Shown one piece after another: positions 26,621-41,172 of a DNA stretch of 64,000 nucleotides. Within the stretch, counting starts at the first letter, position 1. Every line of letters starts with the position of its first letter. The notes beneath the pieces were generated by a model. That model was not told where the DNA came from. It searched no databases and saw nothing but the letters and a program-made list of their open reading frames with translations. Made by a program: the position numbers and the translations under genes. Source of the stretch: Condylostoma magnum (taxonomy: Eukaryota > Ciliophora > Heterotrichea > Heterotrichida > Condylostomatidae); contig CAKKTI010000006.1 in assembly GCA_920105805.1 (NCBI GenBank), positions 113,603-177,602 of the forward strand. The letters run 5' to 3'.

Positions 26621-27772
26621 ATGTTGAGAAGTACTAGCAACACTCCCCCTTTTATTCACATGCAGTGCACGTGTGGGAATGAGTAGAATCTAGAGGACTT
26701 GTACTTTTGCTTTACTTGCTCAATGGTTCTATGCAAATACTGTACAACTGAGGAAATTGACTCGTTTTATTGTAGAAATTGTATGGAAAACATGCCAAGT
26801 ACAGAAGCCATGGCGTTCAGAAACAGTTGTTCTAGGTGTTTTGAGTGTCCTATTTGCTTTACAACGGTTTAAATCGTTGTTAATTCTAATCGAAGGTAAA
26901 AGATATATCATTTCTGTTGTTAGTATTGCTTTTGGGACTCAGTGACTGTTGATATATGTGGTTCTACCTTAGAAGAGTTGTTAACGTCAAATTAAGCTTA
27001 TTTTCTCAATTCTAATCCTTAATAAGTCAAATTTGCAGAGATTATTGAGCATTATAAAGCAGTGACTCGTCCAAGAAGGAGAACTATGAATAGGATTATT
27101 ACTAGAAATACACAGACATTAGAAGAGTTAGAAATTAGTCTTGTTTAAAAGAAAGACGATAATATTCAAGTTGCTGAGGAACCAGAATTTGAATAGATTT
27201 AATTATAAGATTTCCTAGCAGATCCATTAAATCTATAAGAACTAACTTCTATTAAGTAAAGACTATTTGATCCTTCCTTTCAACCTCGCTAATAATAAAA
27301 ACTGAAAGCCTAACCTCTATAACTTCTTACTAAGAGATCACGAAGATGCAAACACTGCAAAAAGTATATTGTAAAGCCGGAAACACTACCTAACTTCAAT
27401 TCTCCCTTTAAAATGGAAAATTTGCTAGTATATTTCTTCCCGAGAATATGAATAAGAGAAGCAGCGTAGGATTACATACATCTTGTCTTTATTAATCCAG
27501 GCAGTTCTGTAAGTTTTCTGGAAATAGACAGCTATGATGTTACAGTTCCCAGTGGGGAGATTGAAGTAGACGCGTATGATTAAATAATGGATTTAGTCAT
27601 AAGTGAAACTGAGCATGAAAATGAGACAAATATTGTTACTAGGGATAAAAATTACATTGTAGTTGAAGTTTCGTATTAAAATGAGTTTCAACTGAAGGTT
27701 TCGTGAAGATTTATGAGAGGATCCGACTATAAAACTATTACAGTTCCGGTTAGGATCAAGTTAAGTGATTAG
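26621..27772 (+). CDS. DCTN4: Dynactin subunit p62 (DCTN4)
   Basis: A 383-residue protein matching dynactin p62, which sits at the pointed end of the dynactin filament and helps dynein cargo attachment. The N-terminal Cys-rich region shows the family layout: YFCFTCSMVLCKYCTTEEID, FYCRNCMENMPS, and CSRCFECPICFTTV followed by FHC-type CQYCFWDS. A second Cys pair, CKHCKKY, precedes the beta-rich C-terminal half (DYIHLVFINPGSS, NYIVVEVSYQNEFQLKVSW). Two Trp in the C-terminal half are TGA. TAG at 27770 is taken as stop; the frame then has no TGA for about 480 nt. Confidence 0.92.
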
Positions 27773-28262
27773 TACTATAAATTTTGGGTAAAGTGCTCTT
27801 AGATCTTCTGTTTCTTTTGGGTATTTAATCAAAAACTTGTTTTAGCTTTATTAAAGAAGGTGTTGCTAGGCTTATTTGTTTATTCATTTTAACTTCTTCT
27901 GGGGGGTGTCTTTAAATAAGATCTTTTATTTGTAGTTTAGCTTTCACTTAATCAGTTTATCTGTAGAATAATTCCTTTTGCTTTAATGGACTTACGGATT
28001 ATCTTATTGAAAACTTTCTTGCAGAGATATCAAAGCAATTTATAAGTACTAATTTACCCTTTTTGTTTTGTATAAATTAAAATGTACCTGAAAATATTTG
28101 AATTTAGAGTCTTTGTCGCAGTAAAAGTATCATTTAACGTATCTTTTATCAGCAATAATATATTATAGTATCTGAAGTTGGGATATTTTTAAAAGTTTAG
28201 AATTTTATAGTATATATTAGTCTTTTATTAGGAATATATGATTATATATACTGAATTTCAGT
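27773..28262. other. Unresolved region between convergent genes
   Basis: 490 nt of T-rich DNA on the + strand. Several frames on both strands read as plausible protein, for example a hydrophobic + strand reading continuing the DCTN4 frame and minus-strand readings with Lys/Gln-rich helices. Gaps between convergent genes here are usually under 20 nt, so a hidden gene is likely, but strand and frame cannot be fixed by eye. Confidence 0.4.
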
Positions 28263-28754
28263 TCACATTTTATTATTAGTTTCAGTTGCCATTAGATCAA
28301 TAAACTTATTATACTCATATAGTTATAACTCTTTATTATTTCTGTATTTGATAACAGCTGCATAATTATTTCCACTCTTATAATTCTTTATAATCCTTTT
28401 ATTTATATTTTAAATAGCTAATTTATCCTGTTTTTCTATGAATCTTGTTTTCCCATGTTTATCCTACAAAACCATAAAAAGTGGAGCCCCCTCATTAAAA
28501 ACAACTGTTAAAGCTATGAGTACCTTTATACAATCTTTTACTTCTTTAAACTAATACATGAATCAATCAAAATTATGCTTGGTTCCTATATCATTTTCTA
28601 AAATTTCATCCAAGTCAATATTTGAATTTAGTTTCCTGTACAAGCATATTTTACATTAGCATATTTTTGTATGAGATTTAATAACAGAGCCAATATCTCC
28701 TTAGTCTTTACTCGTTAGGATTTACTTTCCGATACCACCTATGAATCTTTTCAT
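28263..28754 (-). CDS. Orphan protein downstream of GrpE
   Basis: A frame of up to 163 residues: MKRFIGGIGKQILTSKD at the N-terminus (basic, possibly a mitochondrial targeting sequence), CQCKICLYRKL with three Cys, then an alpha/beta-looking core (FKEVKDCIKVLIALTVVFNEGAPLF is hydrophobic in part) and a basic helix (INKRIIKNYK). It starts 5 nt after the GrpE stop. The last candidate stop is a TGA at 28263; earlier TAA codons could also terminate. No family is recognised. Confidence 0.55.
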
Positions 28755-28759
28755 AAATT

Positions 28760-29317
28760 TTAATTATTTTTAACTACACCTACTCTTGCTGGCCTGAGAA
28801 CTCTATTTCCTATAAAATATCCCGTATTAATAACCTCTTTAATAACCCCATTTTCTAAGTCATCGTCCTTTACAGTGAAAAGAGCTTCGTGGATGTCTGG
28901 ATCGAACTTCTATTGGGAGGGATTATATTCTTATATTTGGAATTTATTAAGTGATTGCTCCATCATACGGCTTATTAGTGTTACTCCTTCCCGTAGTTAC
29001 ATATCATTGTTATTGTACTGAAGGGCATTCTTAAGGCTGTCGTTAACTTCTATTAGCTCCTTGGCGAAGTTTGTTATTGCAAACTATTTTTCCTGTTCTA
29101 GCTGTTATTTGTGTCTTTATTAAATATCCTTTTGTTCTTATAGTAGCTAATTACAGCTATGTTTGTACTTTTTGACTTATTTTTCTATATGTGTCGCATA
29201 TTTTTAAAGCTTTTCAATATCTTCTGGAGTTTGTATATCTTTGTAGATGTTGTCAACGTTGTTTTACTATGGTTTTCTCATAAAGGATTGCCTAAACCTT
29301 TTGAGTCAATTAAACAT
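28760..29317 (-). CDS. GrpE nucleotide-exchange factor (mitochondrial type)
   Basis: A 185-residue GrpE homologue, the ADP/ATP exchange factor for mitochondrial Hsp70 (Mge1 type). The start MFNWLKRFRQSFMRK is a good mitochondrial presequence. A long charged helix (about 20-105) is followed by the GrpE beta domain: FDPDIHEALFTVKDDD, GVIKEVINTGYFIGNRVLRPARVGVV, which matches the family's HEA and GY-GRVLRPA-V signatures. TAA follows VKNN. Gln codons are mostly TAA/TAG. The upstream IQ gene ends one base before this ATG. Confidence 0.9.
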
Positions 29318-29318
29318 T

Positions 29319-29969
29319 TTACTAATTTATTAATTTATGCCTATTTCGTAACCACCAGTTTTTAAATTTAAGTCATTTCAAGCTCTGGTTAATATCTCTT
29401 AATTTATCTTGCCGTTCTCTTATTAATGTAATTTTAACTTTAGAGTTAAGGAATAAAACTAGATTTCTAATTTTTTAAATCTATTTCTGATATTAGTTTT
29501 GAATAATGAATGTTCTTAAATTTTTCTGTATTATAACACTTGCTTTTAAAGGCGTTAGTGTCCGCTTCATTTAACTTAGCTTATTATGAAGATTACTTAA
29601 ATTTTTGTTAAGTTATTATTTTTGATACTGTATTTAAATCCTTTCGCTTTTTCTAATATTTCATCCTCTGAAAACCTTTTATATTGCAATTGCAGCATTA
29701 CCAAACTTTTAATCGATATCTTTTATTTTCAATTGCAATCTTCTTATTCTTTTATGATTGTCTTATATAATCTTTTACTTTAAATCTATCTTGTTATTGG
29801 TGGCTCCTATTCTAATAATTCTGTTAGTTTTTAGATTCTCACTGTTAAAACGTTTTGATGTTATTCTATTTTTATAATCTGTAATATTTCTAGGTGTTAT
29901 TGCAATAGGTAAAAAGCTTTAATTGCTCATTGATTTAGTGTTTTTAATAATTTGTGATTGATGCCTCAT
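29319..29969 (-). CDS. IQ-motif protein (calmodulin-binding)
   Basis: About 215 residues, very basic. Two IQ-type motifs are visible: AAIAIQKVFRGWNIRKSER near residue 94-112 and VIIQKNLRTFIIQNQYQKQI near 150-168, both with the IQxxxRG/xxxxR pattern that binds calmodulin or EF-hand light chains. The flanks are Arg/Lys/Asn-rich. The GW tryptophan in the first motif is TGA. The frame ends TAG TAA followed by one A and the GrpE ATG. A cytoskeletal or ciliary role is typical of such proteins, but not shown here. Confidence 0.75.
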
Positions 29970-30335
29970 TCTCTATTCCAATTAAAGTTTATATTTCGAG
30001 CTTTTTGTTCTGTTATATATTATCAAGTTTTTATCTCTAAACATTTATATAAATTAAGTATCAAGGAATAAAAAGGGTTAATACTTATTATATTGAACTG
30101 TGCTTATGGTTAAAACTTTTAATATGCTGAATACTTATACTAACATTTCACCTTTTTAATACTGTAATATTGATCATTTCTGAAATTAAATTTGCATTTT
30201 AATACCCTAAACACAAATTATTTTACTTCTAAAAGTCCTGATTTAACTTTAGGAACTTCTAAAATCTAACTAAGCACATAATTAATAGCTCAAAATGATT
30301 AAGCATTATATACCATAATCAGTAATACATTTTTA
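29970..30335. other. Divergent intergenic region
   Basis: 366 nt between the starts of the IQ protein (minus) and the CDPK (plus). AT-rich, with no convincing frame; it presumably carries both promoters, though no motif can be named. Confidence 0.45.
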
Positions 30336-31919
<1,584 letters not shown>

Positions 31920-32515
31920 CATAGCAAAACTCTTTAACGATTCTTATCTAAATTTACAACTGTATTGATTGTGTTTATATATACTCATCTACTATTTGAT
32001 TTTATAAGGAAATTAGTATTTGAGTTACATTGGTCCGCGCAACTAAAACCAATATATGTAGAGTACAATGCTTGAAAATACAGGAGTGGATTTAAAATAG
32101 TTAGTTTACATACATGTAGAATACAACATCATTGCTCCTAAATAACCATTGCAATATCTACAAAATCTTATAGTTCATTTGATTTTCAAACTTCTTATAG
32201 ATTATTCACTGCTTTATATTTCTATAATCTGTTTTCACATAATAATCTATTATAGGCTAATTTTTCTATATTGCTTGGCTATTAGCATAAAAACTTAACA
32301 CAACATATAAACATGAAAAGGCTAAGTCTTTCAATCAAATTCTTACACAATTTATATCTTTCACCACTTACTAGAATAATAAACAGTAATATTTACTGTT
32401 AAATTTTAATCTAGAAGCTATAAAGCAATTACAAAATATCCTTAACTACATGTAAAAGTTCTAAGCCCATATATAAAATTCTATAAACCTCGTTCAACGA
32501 ATATACATTTTTATA
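31920..32515. other. Intergenic region
   Basis: About 600 nt of AT-rich DNA between two + strand genes. A Lys/Ser/Tyr-rich reading from about 32310 (MKRLSLSIKFLHNLYLS) is weakly protein-like but overlaps the start of the next gene in another frame, so it is not called. No RNA gene was recognised. Confidence 0.4.
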
Positions 32516-33226
32516 ATGATCTACCCAGAAAAGACAATTCTTCAGCCCAATTTTAAATATAGATAGCAATTCTTACCTGATTTCATGATATATAAAAACC
32601 TCAAAACAGCCTCCCCTTAAAAAGACACCATGATAAACTTTAGTAATAGACAATGCGCCTTTAAAACATCTAATTAGTGAAAAACTTACATGAATAATCA
32701 TTCTATAACGCCTAAAAGGAGTGTTAGTAGAATTAACACAGCTAGAAATTACTCATCTTCAAATCTACGAAATAGGCCTTAAAGTAAACAAAGAACAAAT
32801 TTCCTTAAAAATGATGAGCAACACTACTCATAAGTTATAGCCCATAAGAAGATATTGAAAGACATACTACAACAAAATGCGCAAAACAACCCTTAAAGCG
32901 CTTCTTCTATTTATTTAAAGCAAAAATCAACAAAAGCACTGAAAAACCGTATTATTGTACATTCAAAATCTAAATTGTTAAGATAACGAAAAAATCCAAT
33001 GCTAGAATCAGATGAATCGGAATAAACAAATAGTCAAATACTAGAAAAACAATCAACCTAAGAAAAATAAACAAGTACCTAGGATGATGAAGTGCCTTGC
33101 ACGTATATTACACGTAAAATAAGAACCCGTAGAAACAAACCCTTTATTCCTAAGATCAAAGCTGTATCAATACAAAAAATTTTAAACAACGCATTAAGAG
33201 TAAAACAAGTATATCAAATGATCTAA
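32516..33226 (+). CDS. Basic Ser/Asn-rich protein, unknown
   Basis: 236 residues in one frame, starting MIYPEKTILQPNFKYRQQFL. An internal in-frame ATG at 32630 is an alternative start. The body is rich in Lys, Arg, Ser and Asn (TPKRSVSRINTARNYSSSN), with an acidic patch (LESDESEQTNSQ) and a basic end (ITRKIRTRRNKPFIPKIKAV). No domain is recognised; it looks largely disordered. Its TAA overlaps the TAG of the convergent IP3 receptor gene. Confidence 0.6.
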
Positions 33227-36200
33227 TCCTCTTTATTTTTTGCAATAGCCATAGCAGTTAAATCTTCAACTTCAATACTCATTTAAGCAATTCTCTTTCT
33301 CAGATACTCTATCGTTTTTGCCTCCTCCTCATCTTTTTGCAATAAGTTTTGAATAGACAGAGCTCTATTGAGAGGAATTCAGCTTATATCTGCATCTTTA
33401 ATGCCATTAGCACAATGTGATTCTGTTCCATTGAACTCTGTTGGGTCTTTTGTTTTTAAGTGTACTAGAAAGTATAGATATTATCATATGTTATGATCTT
33501 TCTTTATATGTCCAGTAAAGCCTTGCACAGTATTTCTATCAAAAACAGTTCCCTCTACATTACAAACAAAGCACCTGTCTCTTAAATCATCCTTGATCAT
33601 ATTCCTATTATCCCTTAACTAGGCAAATGTATCGATTATAATACCAAAAATTATATTGAGAAGGATGATTATAACCATTAAGAAAAATGCAATATCATAT
33701 ATCAGCCTTTCATAATAGATTTCCTTGTCTTCATACGAAATCTTAGAAATTGCTTCTCCTATTCCACCTCCCATTCTCAAGCCTTCATTAGTTGTTGTAA
33801 GAAAGCAGTGTCATAAGCTCTAGCATTGATTAGAGCCGTAGTCTCCTATAAGCCTATCATACCACATGTCATAATTTATGTAGAATCCTATTAGAGAGTA
33901 AATGTATATAATAATCATTCCTAGAATGCAAGTCATTGCCAAAAGTTCCCAGTTTTTAGTAACCGCAGTTAAAACGTTTCTTAATGTAGGAACTCTATAT
34001 ACAACGTCTAAAATCATAATACTAAGGAAGAAATAGTCGAAGAACCCTGCTACTGTTATAGCTAAATAGTACAGAAGATATATGAAATTTAAATCAGTGA
34101 ATATTATCTTAGTAGAGATAACAAAGTAAGTCATACTAGTTATAAAGTTCCCAAAATCTCTGTTTTAACCTTTATTGAACTCAATAGCATTTGGACCTCT
34201 GCTATACAATATAGCTAATGTATCCTTATAAGACAACTAATCCACATTATAATCTAGTATAGGTTTGAAGTAATCTTAATCCTTAGAAATCTTTCTCCAT
34301 CCTCTTATCAAGGTTATCTCAGATTTCAGCCTAAACCATCCTAAAAATATGATTGAATTTATGATTATTTAAGCTATCTATAGCACGATTATCACATCAC
34401 TACACCATGACTGAAGTTCAATCTCTTGTTTGTCATAATTATAATCGTAATTGAACAAAAGAATGTAGTTAACAAAGATCGTGAGTATCATTTAAAAATC
34501 TCGAAGTTTCAGTAATCTTTTCTCATCTAATTGGAATTTAGAGTAACCCAATTTCTCCGCATAAGTCATCTCTTCTATAGTGTCAGAGGCTATTTAGAGA
34601 GCATCGATTATTTTATTAGCAGGACTGTCCCTACTAGGAGTTGTAAGCAACTTTTCTTTACTATCTTTAGAAATGTAACTACAAAGCGGTTAAATGGGAA
34701 AATAAGTCCTGGTAAGCATTTTATTCACAACAACTTCAATCCTTCCTGTATGATTACTGAAAAACTTATATGCCAGTGCTTCAGTTTTGCTAAAAGATGA
34801 ATCCTCTATATAAACTCTAGCAGGTGGGTAATTATCTGCCAGTGTGTGCATTAGTATATACAGATTAAACCCTTCATCAATAGTTCCTTGAAATCTCCTA
34901 CCCTTTATCTTGTCTGTAATTTCCGTCATTTTCACCTTTTTAATTTCTAATCCTAAATCCTTGCTAAGATATAATGAAAATACCTCGCACATTCTCTCTT
35001 TAATCTTTTTGAAATCTAAGGATTCAGCAATTCTTTGTAAAATTTCATCATCAGCATCTCCTTCAACTAAGGAAAGCAGAAAATTTACCATTTTTGATTT
35101 CAGATTGCTTATATCTTCAGAGTCTTCCACAATATTAAATCCTCTGTTATTGGCATCCTCTTACTTCTTTAAACACACTATAACATCCTTACTACAATCA
35201 ATTATTTTAGGCTGTGACAAAACTCGTTGATTTTCTCTGCAAGGCCCTTAAACCACTTCAGTTAAAGTGTCTATTATTTAAAAGCCAAGTTGTAAGTTTT
35301 CTTTTCTCATCATTTTTATGTAGCTAATCAGCATTGTAGATACAAATGTTATGAAATCAAAGCTTTTACTGTGCAGAGTTCCGTCAAAGTACTATTCTCT
35401 TAGAAAGTTTTAGGATCCTTAGTGATGCCCTTCACATAATAATTGGATGAATCTTAATACATTTACAAGTAGTTAAAAGTTGGATTCATCTAGGGCCTGT
35501 TGTTCCTTATCTTCAAAATTATTTTCCATTTACTCGTCCTCACTGTCAGTTAAATTCTAATCTTGTAGGAATTTTTTTTAACCTTCAAAATGACTTTTTT
35601 TAAACTGTTTGAATTTTATTGCTAGTCTGTATTGCTGCACTGTTCTTACTCTTTCAAAAAGGCTGATTATCAGATCTTTAAGTGTTAATACGAACCGGTT
35701 AGAAGTATCTTTGCTAAGAGTTTCTATAAACAAGTCTTGAATAAGGGAGTTTCCTCCTAGTAAAGCAGCAATGGACAATAAAATACATTCATTTATAACC
35801 TTTTAGTTATCTTGCATTATGATTGTATTTATGATTAAGTTAACCACTCCTAATTGCCCTAGGTCGTTTTACCTTTCTGTAATCATTTACTTATAATCAA
35901 TTCAATCTTCTGTTTCCCATTCAGATGCTGGTGCACTGCTGTTGGAATTTTCTACCTCTATTGTCTTTCTTAGTATTTTCAACCCAAAAGAAGTCAATTT
36001 TCTATCTAATTTCATATCATTTGGCAGTAATAGATTAATCAGAGCTTTTAGTACATCAGAAGAATCTAAAATAAACTCTGATCCAAAGGTTGCTATTGAT
36101 TTTTGTTTTATTTTTAGAATAACTTTAATCATTCCTTCAAATTCTAGTTCTAAGGCTTCTTTAATAATATCACACTTAGATAATTTTTTTATATAGTAGT

Positions 36201-39200
36201 TTAACTAATAAGCCTTATTCTAGTACTGTATAGAGTTTTTGTTGGATTGAGCTGTATTAGGAGCAGAAGTAATGTTATTGACTACAAAATTAGGATTTAG
36301 GAACTTTTAAAGTTTGTCGATTTCCTCAGTTAACTAAATTATATCTTTTGTTACCTTTTTCTACACATTTGTTTATGCAATATTATTGAAATTATATATC
36401 ATTTAAATTATGTTGCCTAGAACATCTTGGTATTTATTCACTGGTAGGTTATTTCCTCTTTTAATGAATATTTCATGTAAGCAAGGCATTACGGCCTAAA
36501 ACACATACTTACTAGCAAATTCAGATACAGGAACATTTCCTTCTAGTAGTTTGAAGCGTTTAGTCTAATTCCCTTGGCTTTGTTGATAGTAAACCTCATA
36601 TACTTACGTCAAATCTTAGCTTAGTATTTCTACAGTGTTTCATAAAACCTTTTCATCTTCCTGCATTGAAAACTCAATATCGAGGTAAACATGCAGGAAG
36701 AATAAAACCAAAGACTGCTTCAAGGGCCAAAGCTCCTTACTTATTGTTAATAGTTTGTTGTAGTGCTAAAGATTTAATAGTTATTAGCAAATTAGTTCTG
36801 CCTAAGCTGATTTGTCCTCTGAGGAAATTGCCATTATCTCGATTAAAGTTGCTAGATAGATAATCTTATCAGGAATTTCTATTATTTAAGAGGAATCGTT
36901 TATTAGATTTTACACTTATTGAGTAAGTTCCTCACACTCCTAATCAGTGTAGCACAAACTTACTATATTTTTCCTATTTGAACTAGCTAATTGATTTACT
37001 ACTAACGTTTGATTGTTTTTTAAGACTTTATCGTTAATTCTTACTAAGGTTTCAAGGGATTTCAGTATATAAGACTTCTTACCTGATATAGGAGTCTCAT
37101 CAATGGTTTTCACTATTTATTTACATACATTAAATGGTACTTATATCAATAGTTTTAAATTATCTCTAAAAATTTCCTTTATAAGAGTGATTGCGAATAC
37201 ATTTCTCTTTACATCCTATAAGAAATGATCAATTTTATTATACAGAATAGATTAATTAGTACTATTATTTCTGCAAAACTTAGTTAAGAAAACATAGCAA
37301 TATCTTAGTGTTTTATAATGTCTTTATTTATTATAGTTCTTATTTATACCTCTTTGTTGTATTATTTCTAATACAGGCTAATATGCCATTAAATTTCTAA
37401 GCAACCTTTAGTTCTCCTTATTAGGATGCTCAGTATTGGCGAAAATATCAGGCTCACAACTCATTTCCATATAATCTTCATCCATTTCTTCGATTAATTC
37501 CTCTATATCTTATTTAATAATATCCACCTTTTTCTCCTCTTCTTCAGGCTCCGGATCAATTTACTCAATGTATATCTAATTCTTATTATTTTTGCATAAA
37601 TATGTTAATTACCTTATAATAGAATTTGTTATACTATGAATTTCCTCAATACTTTGATCTTTTGCTTACTCTTAATCATATTCAAAGCCTCTTCCTAACC
37701 AATTCTCAGCATCTTCCGCATATTTACTTAAAACTTTTAAATCTTCCCTTATTTGATCTAAAGGAATTTCCTCGTTTACTTACTCAAGCAGTTAGACTTT
37801 CTTCATTGCATATATAAATCTTTCACGCTATTAATAGTTACTCAACAGTAGCTTGAAGCCCTCATTTGCTAAAGTTGAACTTTAATACAGCATAATATCT
37901 AATAAAATAGCAATAAAATCTTTTGATGAGGCAAGTTGTATGTCTAAGGAGTCAATTTACATTATTTCATCAAACCATATGACCGGCAGTCTGATATTCT
38001 CGCTTATTATGTAATCCCCGTCTTCAAGATCGTTTAAATCATAATCAAATTTACCCATAGACAATATGTTGCCATAAGGGATAACACTGTTTTACTTAGC
38101 GTAAGTTGTAGATTATTTAAGTAAATTATAATCCTTGAATTGAGCTATTCCTACTTGATTTTAAAGTGTAGGCTTAGGATGAAGTGGTTGGTCTGATTAT
38201 GGTAAAGAATCTCTTTTAAAATTTCCTAAAAACTAAGAAATGCGTGCGTCAACTCTTATTTCTGTTACAATTTACAAGATTAAGCATATAGTTGTTTTAC
38301 AGTCCATTAGTATTTTATTTTTTGAAGTCAGTTTGTATCTTTATTAACTATTCTCCCTTTCATCTATAAGCAATGATTACCTTTTTACAATCTGTGCTTT
38401 ATTAATACTGTCAGAACTGTCAATTAGATTATCATTAGTACCATTTAAAAGATCAATCAAAGGATCAATTAACTATTCAATATTATTAGAATTAGAGTAA
38501 AACCCATATTCCAGCATAAATTTGACTAAAAATAGCATTTGTAGTATAAGTGTGTTATTTCCGTACTTGTTTAAATACTGCACTCCTTTTATATCTCTTA
38601 AAAAGTGCAAAGCATATTCCCTTATTTCCTTAAAAGAAGCAGGTATAGGAATCTTGCTGCAAGGAATGTCAAAGTCTTATTAGAAATCTATTTCATTTCA
38701 AACTCTAGTATAATTAGGTATTATAATTTTTTGTACATCTCCTTGATCCATATGCAAGTGCATTAAAACCTTTATAAAAGCAGCCCTAAGACGATTAGAT
38801 ATCTGTTAATCTTGCATACATTGAAAGCAAAAGTTTAAAGTGTAGACTTCTTTTAAGGAATCTGATAAATGATTTCTTCCTAAGGCAAGTTCAGCTACTA
38901 ATCTAAGTAGAGCCAGAAAATACAGAAAGACACGTTTATACTAGGCGTCTTTAGACAATGTAACTATTGATATATAGTCCTCTAGCTCATGAACATAAAC
39001 TTAAATATTACCTTCAAAGCTTCTTAAAGGCATTAATATCTATTCTTTAACAGTTTAATCAAACAATATAAGCTCTGATATTAAGTTCTAGTTAGAAGTG
39101 ATTGCTTCGCCATTAAAAGAGCATAAAGCTGTTAAAATATTGATATATCTTTCATGTTTGTTATGTGATATGCAGAGTAATATAAACTTTTGTATAATTT

Positions 39201-41148
39201 GATCAGATATTGCCTGATCTAATTACTTTTTGTTATTATTAATTATTCTAGTTATTGTTACCTCAGCATAAATATCATTTTCGTCACTTGTACTATTAGA
39301 TTAATGAATAAATAGCCCTAGCCACTATGCGCAGTAATTACCATTTTCTCTATTATCTTAGCTGATATGCGAGATTAGGCGATAGCATAGTTGGCATATT
39401 TTAGTTAACAGATCCTTTGACTTTAAATTGCTTATATTGTATACTTAACTACTGAATGGTAAGTACAGGATATTACAAATTAAATCAATTATTCCTAATT
39501 CACGCATATACACCTATCTACGCTTATTAGGAATCCCTTCGCAAGTATAAGCATCTTAGTCTTCACTTTTTATTACAAAATGAATCAATTTTTTTAGTAG
39601 TGATTCAACTTTAGTCTCATGTATTCTATCTGGCTCTGTTTTATTATAAAATAATGTACAATACATACTAAGATGATATTAGCAACTCATGATAAACTGT
39701 ATTTCCTATATTGCATCTGGGTCAGCCTTTTATATAATAAAAGCATTTTCCTGATTATGTACAGAACTAAAATCGACTTTCCTCCTTTACTGGAAATTGT
39801 CTTCCTCCTTTAACGGCTTATAGAGCTCAGAATCTATGTAATTTTAAAGGCTCATTTAAGATCCTTTCCTATCAAACTCATCATTAATCAGTCCCCACTC
39901 GTCATGGCTTGTATTGAGATATACTCCTAGTGATACAGATTTAACTAAAGCAATGCTATTATTATTAATTTGATCATCGTATTCAACAGTAGTAGGCTCA
40001 AATTAAAACTTACTAGGATCACCTATCTCCTTATTCATTTAATCTTTATCAACTTCTAAAGCATTTTTACACAATGAAAGAGCTTTTTTATTATCTTAAT
40101 CAATTATACCAACAAATCTACCGGTTATAAGGTGTTTTAGTCTATAGCAGGCAGGACTTCCTTTGTATTACCAAGTACAATTTCTTCCCATTTACTTACA
40201 ATCTTCCTGACAATTTTCCACAATAAACATGGAATGTGCTGAAGTTCTATCATGTTTTTTCCAGGTTTACCTAACAAATACTTCAGCTTGCCCATCTTTA
40301 GTATAATCAGTTCCATCACAACTCAAAAATCCTCCGGTTTCAGTATGTATTAAGCTTACTATATCTCCTCCACTAATCACTTAAGCCTCTCCTCTATATT
40401 TAGAATAAGGAATTATTTTCCAGCTGGAGGGAATGACTGATACATTTACTTCGAAATTCCTGGACAACTACAAAGGATGAGGCTTGAAATCAGCATTAAT
40501 TGGCACATGTTGCAGATTTTCGGGTATGTCGAAGTACTAGAACTGTTTGTCTGATACATGCATGTACTGCTTTAGCTTAGAGCTCTATAGTAAAATCCTA
40601 TCCCCTTACTCAACCCTGTCTCCATCTTAACGAATTTTATACTTGCTAATAAGCTTAAAGTAAACTCCACTGCCTCCGAGTTCACTTAATTAGATTTTAA
40701 AGCTGGATCTGTCCCCATCTGCACTCATTTATCTTCCCTTTAACAGCATTTTAGACTGTTAATGCCTTAGTATGACTTCCTAGCCGTAAAATATATGATC
40801 ACCGGCTCTTTATTAAATTGTTCTTTCATTTTGTTCATCTTCAACAGTAATACGTCTTTGCAGATCAGTAAGCCTATTTAGCTCTTCATTCTCCAATGAT
40901 CCTCTATCTATTCTCTGGCTAAAGTTCATCTCTTTCTTAATTCTGCGGTATTCTCGTGAGTTATCGTAGCTGAGTTTAGGTAGAACTTAGAATATGAGAG
41001 ATTAAGCGGTTATAGAAAATTTCAAGTCATAGTCTATTTATTAAATTAGGCAAAAAGGATCCGTAAAACCCTAAGAAACTAAGAACCCTTCCTAGTCCTC
41101 GCTGTATACTAAAACGTAATCTCCATAACAGAGAAACTAATGTTCCAT
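33223..41148 (-). CDS. ITPR: Inositol 1,4,5-trisphosphate receptor
   Basis: A single 7.9-kb frame of 2641 residues, close to the animal receptor length. The N-terminus MEHQFLCYGDYVLVYSED matches the IP3R/RyR suppressor domain; MIR repeats follow (LKHLITGRFVGII near residue 330). The middle holds RIH solenoids, with a RIH-associated domain at about 1790-2150 ending NHTGRIEVVV...YFPI. The channel has about six membrane helices (2215-2500), including TLRNVLTAVTKNWELLAMTC, and a selectivity filter GLRMGGGIGEAI near 2457. The inner helix IIFGIIIDTFAQLRDNR leads to the Zn-binding linker CFVCNVEGTVFD...HIKKDHNMWYYLYF. It releases Ca2+ from internal stores. No intron is needed to keep frame. Confidence 0.95.
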
Positions 41149-41172
41149 ATTATAAATTATGAAAAACAATAT

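Noticed and set aside
34910-37817. Several + strand readings of 60-106 codons
   Set aside because: Shadows of the IP3 receptor, which runs on the minus strand through this whole interval.
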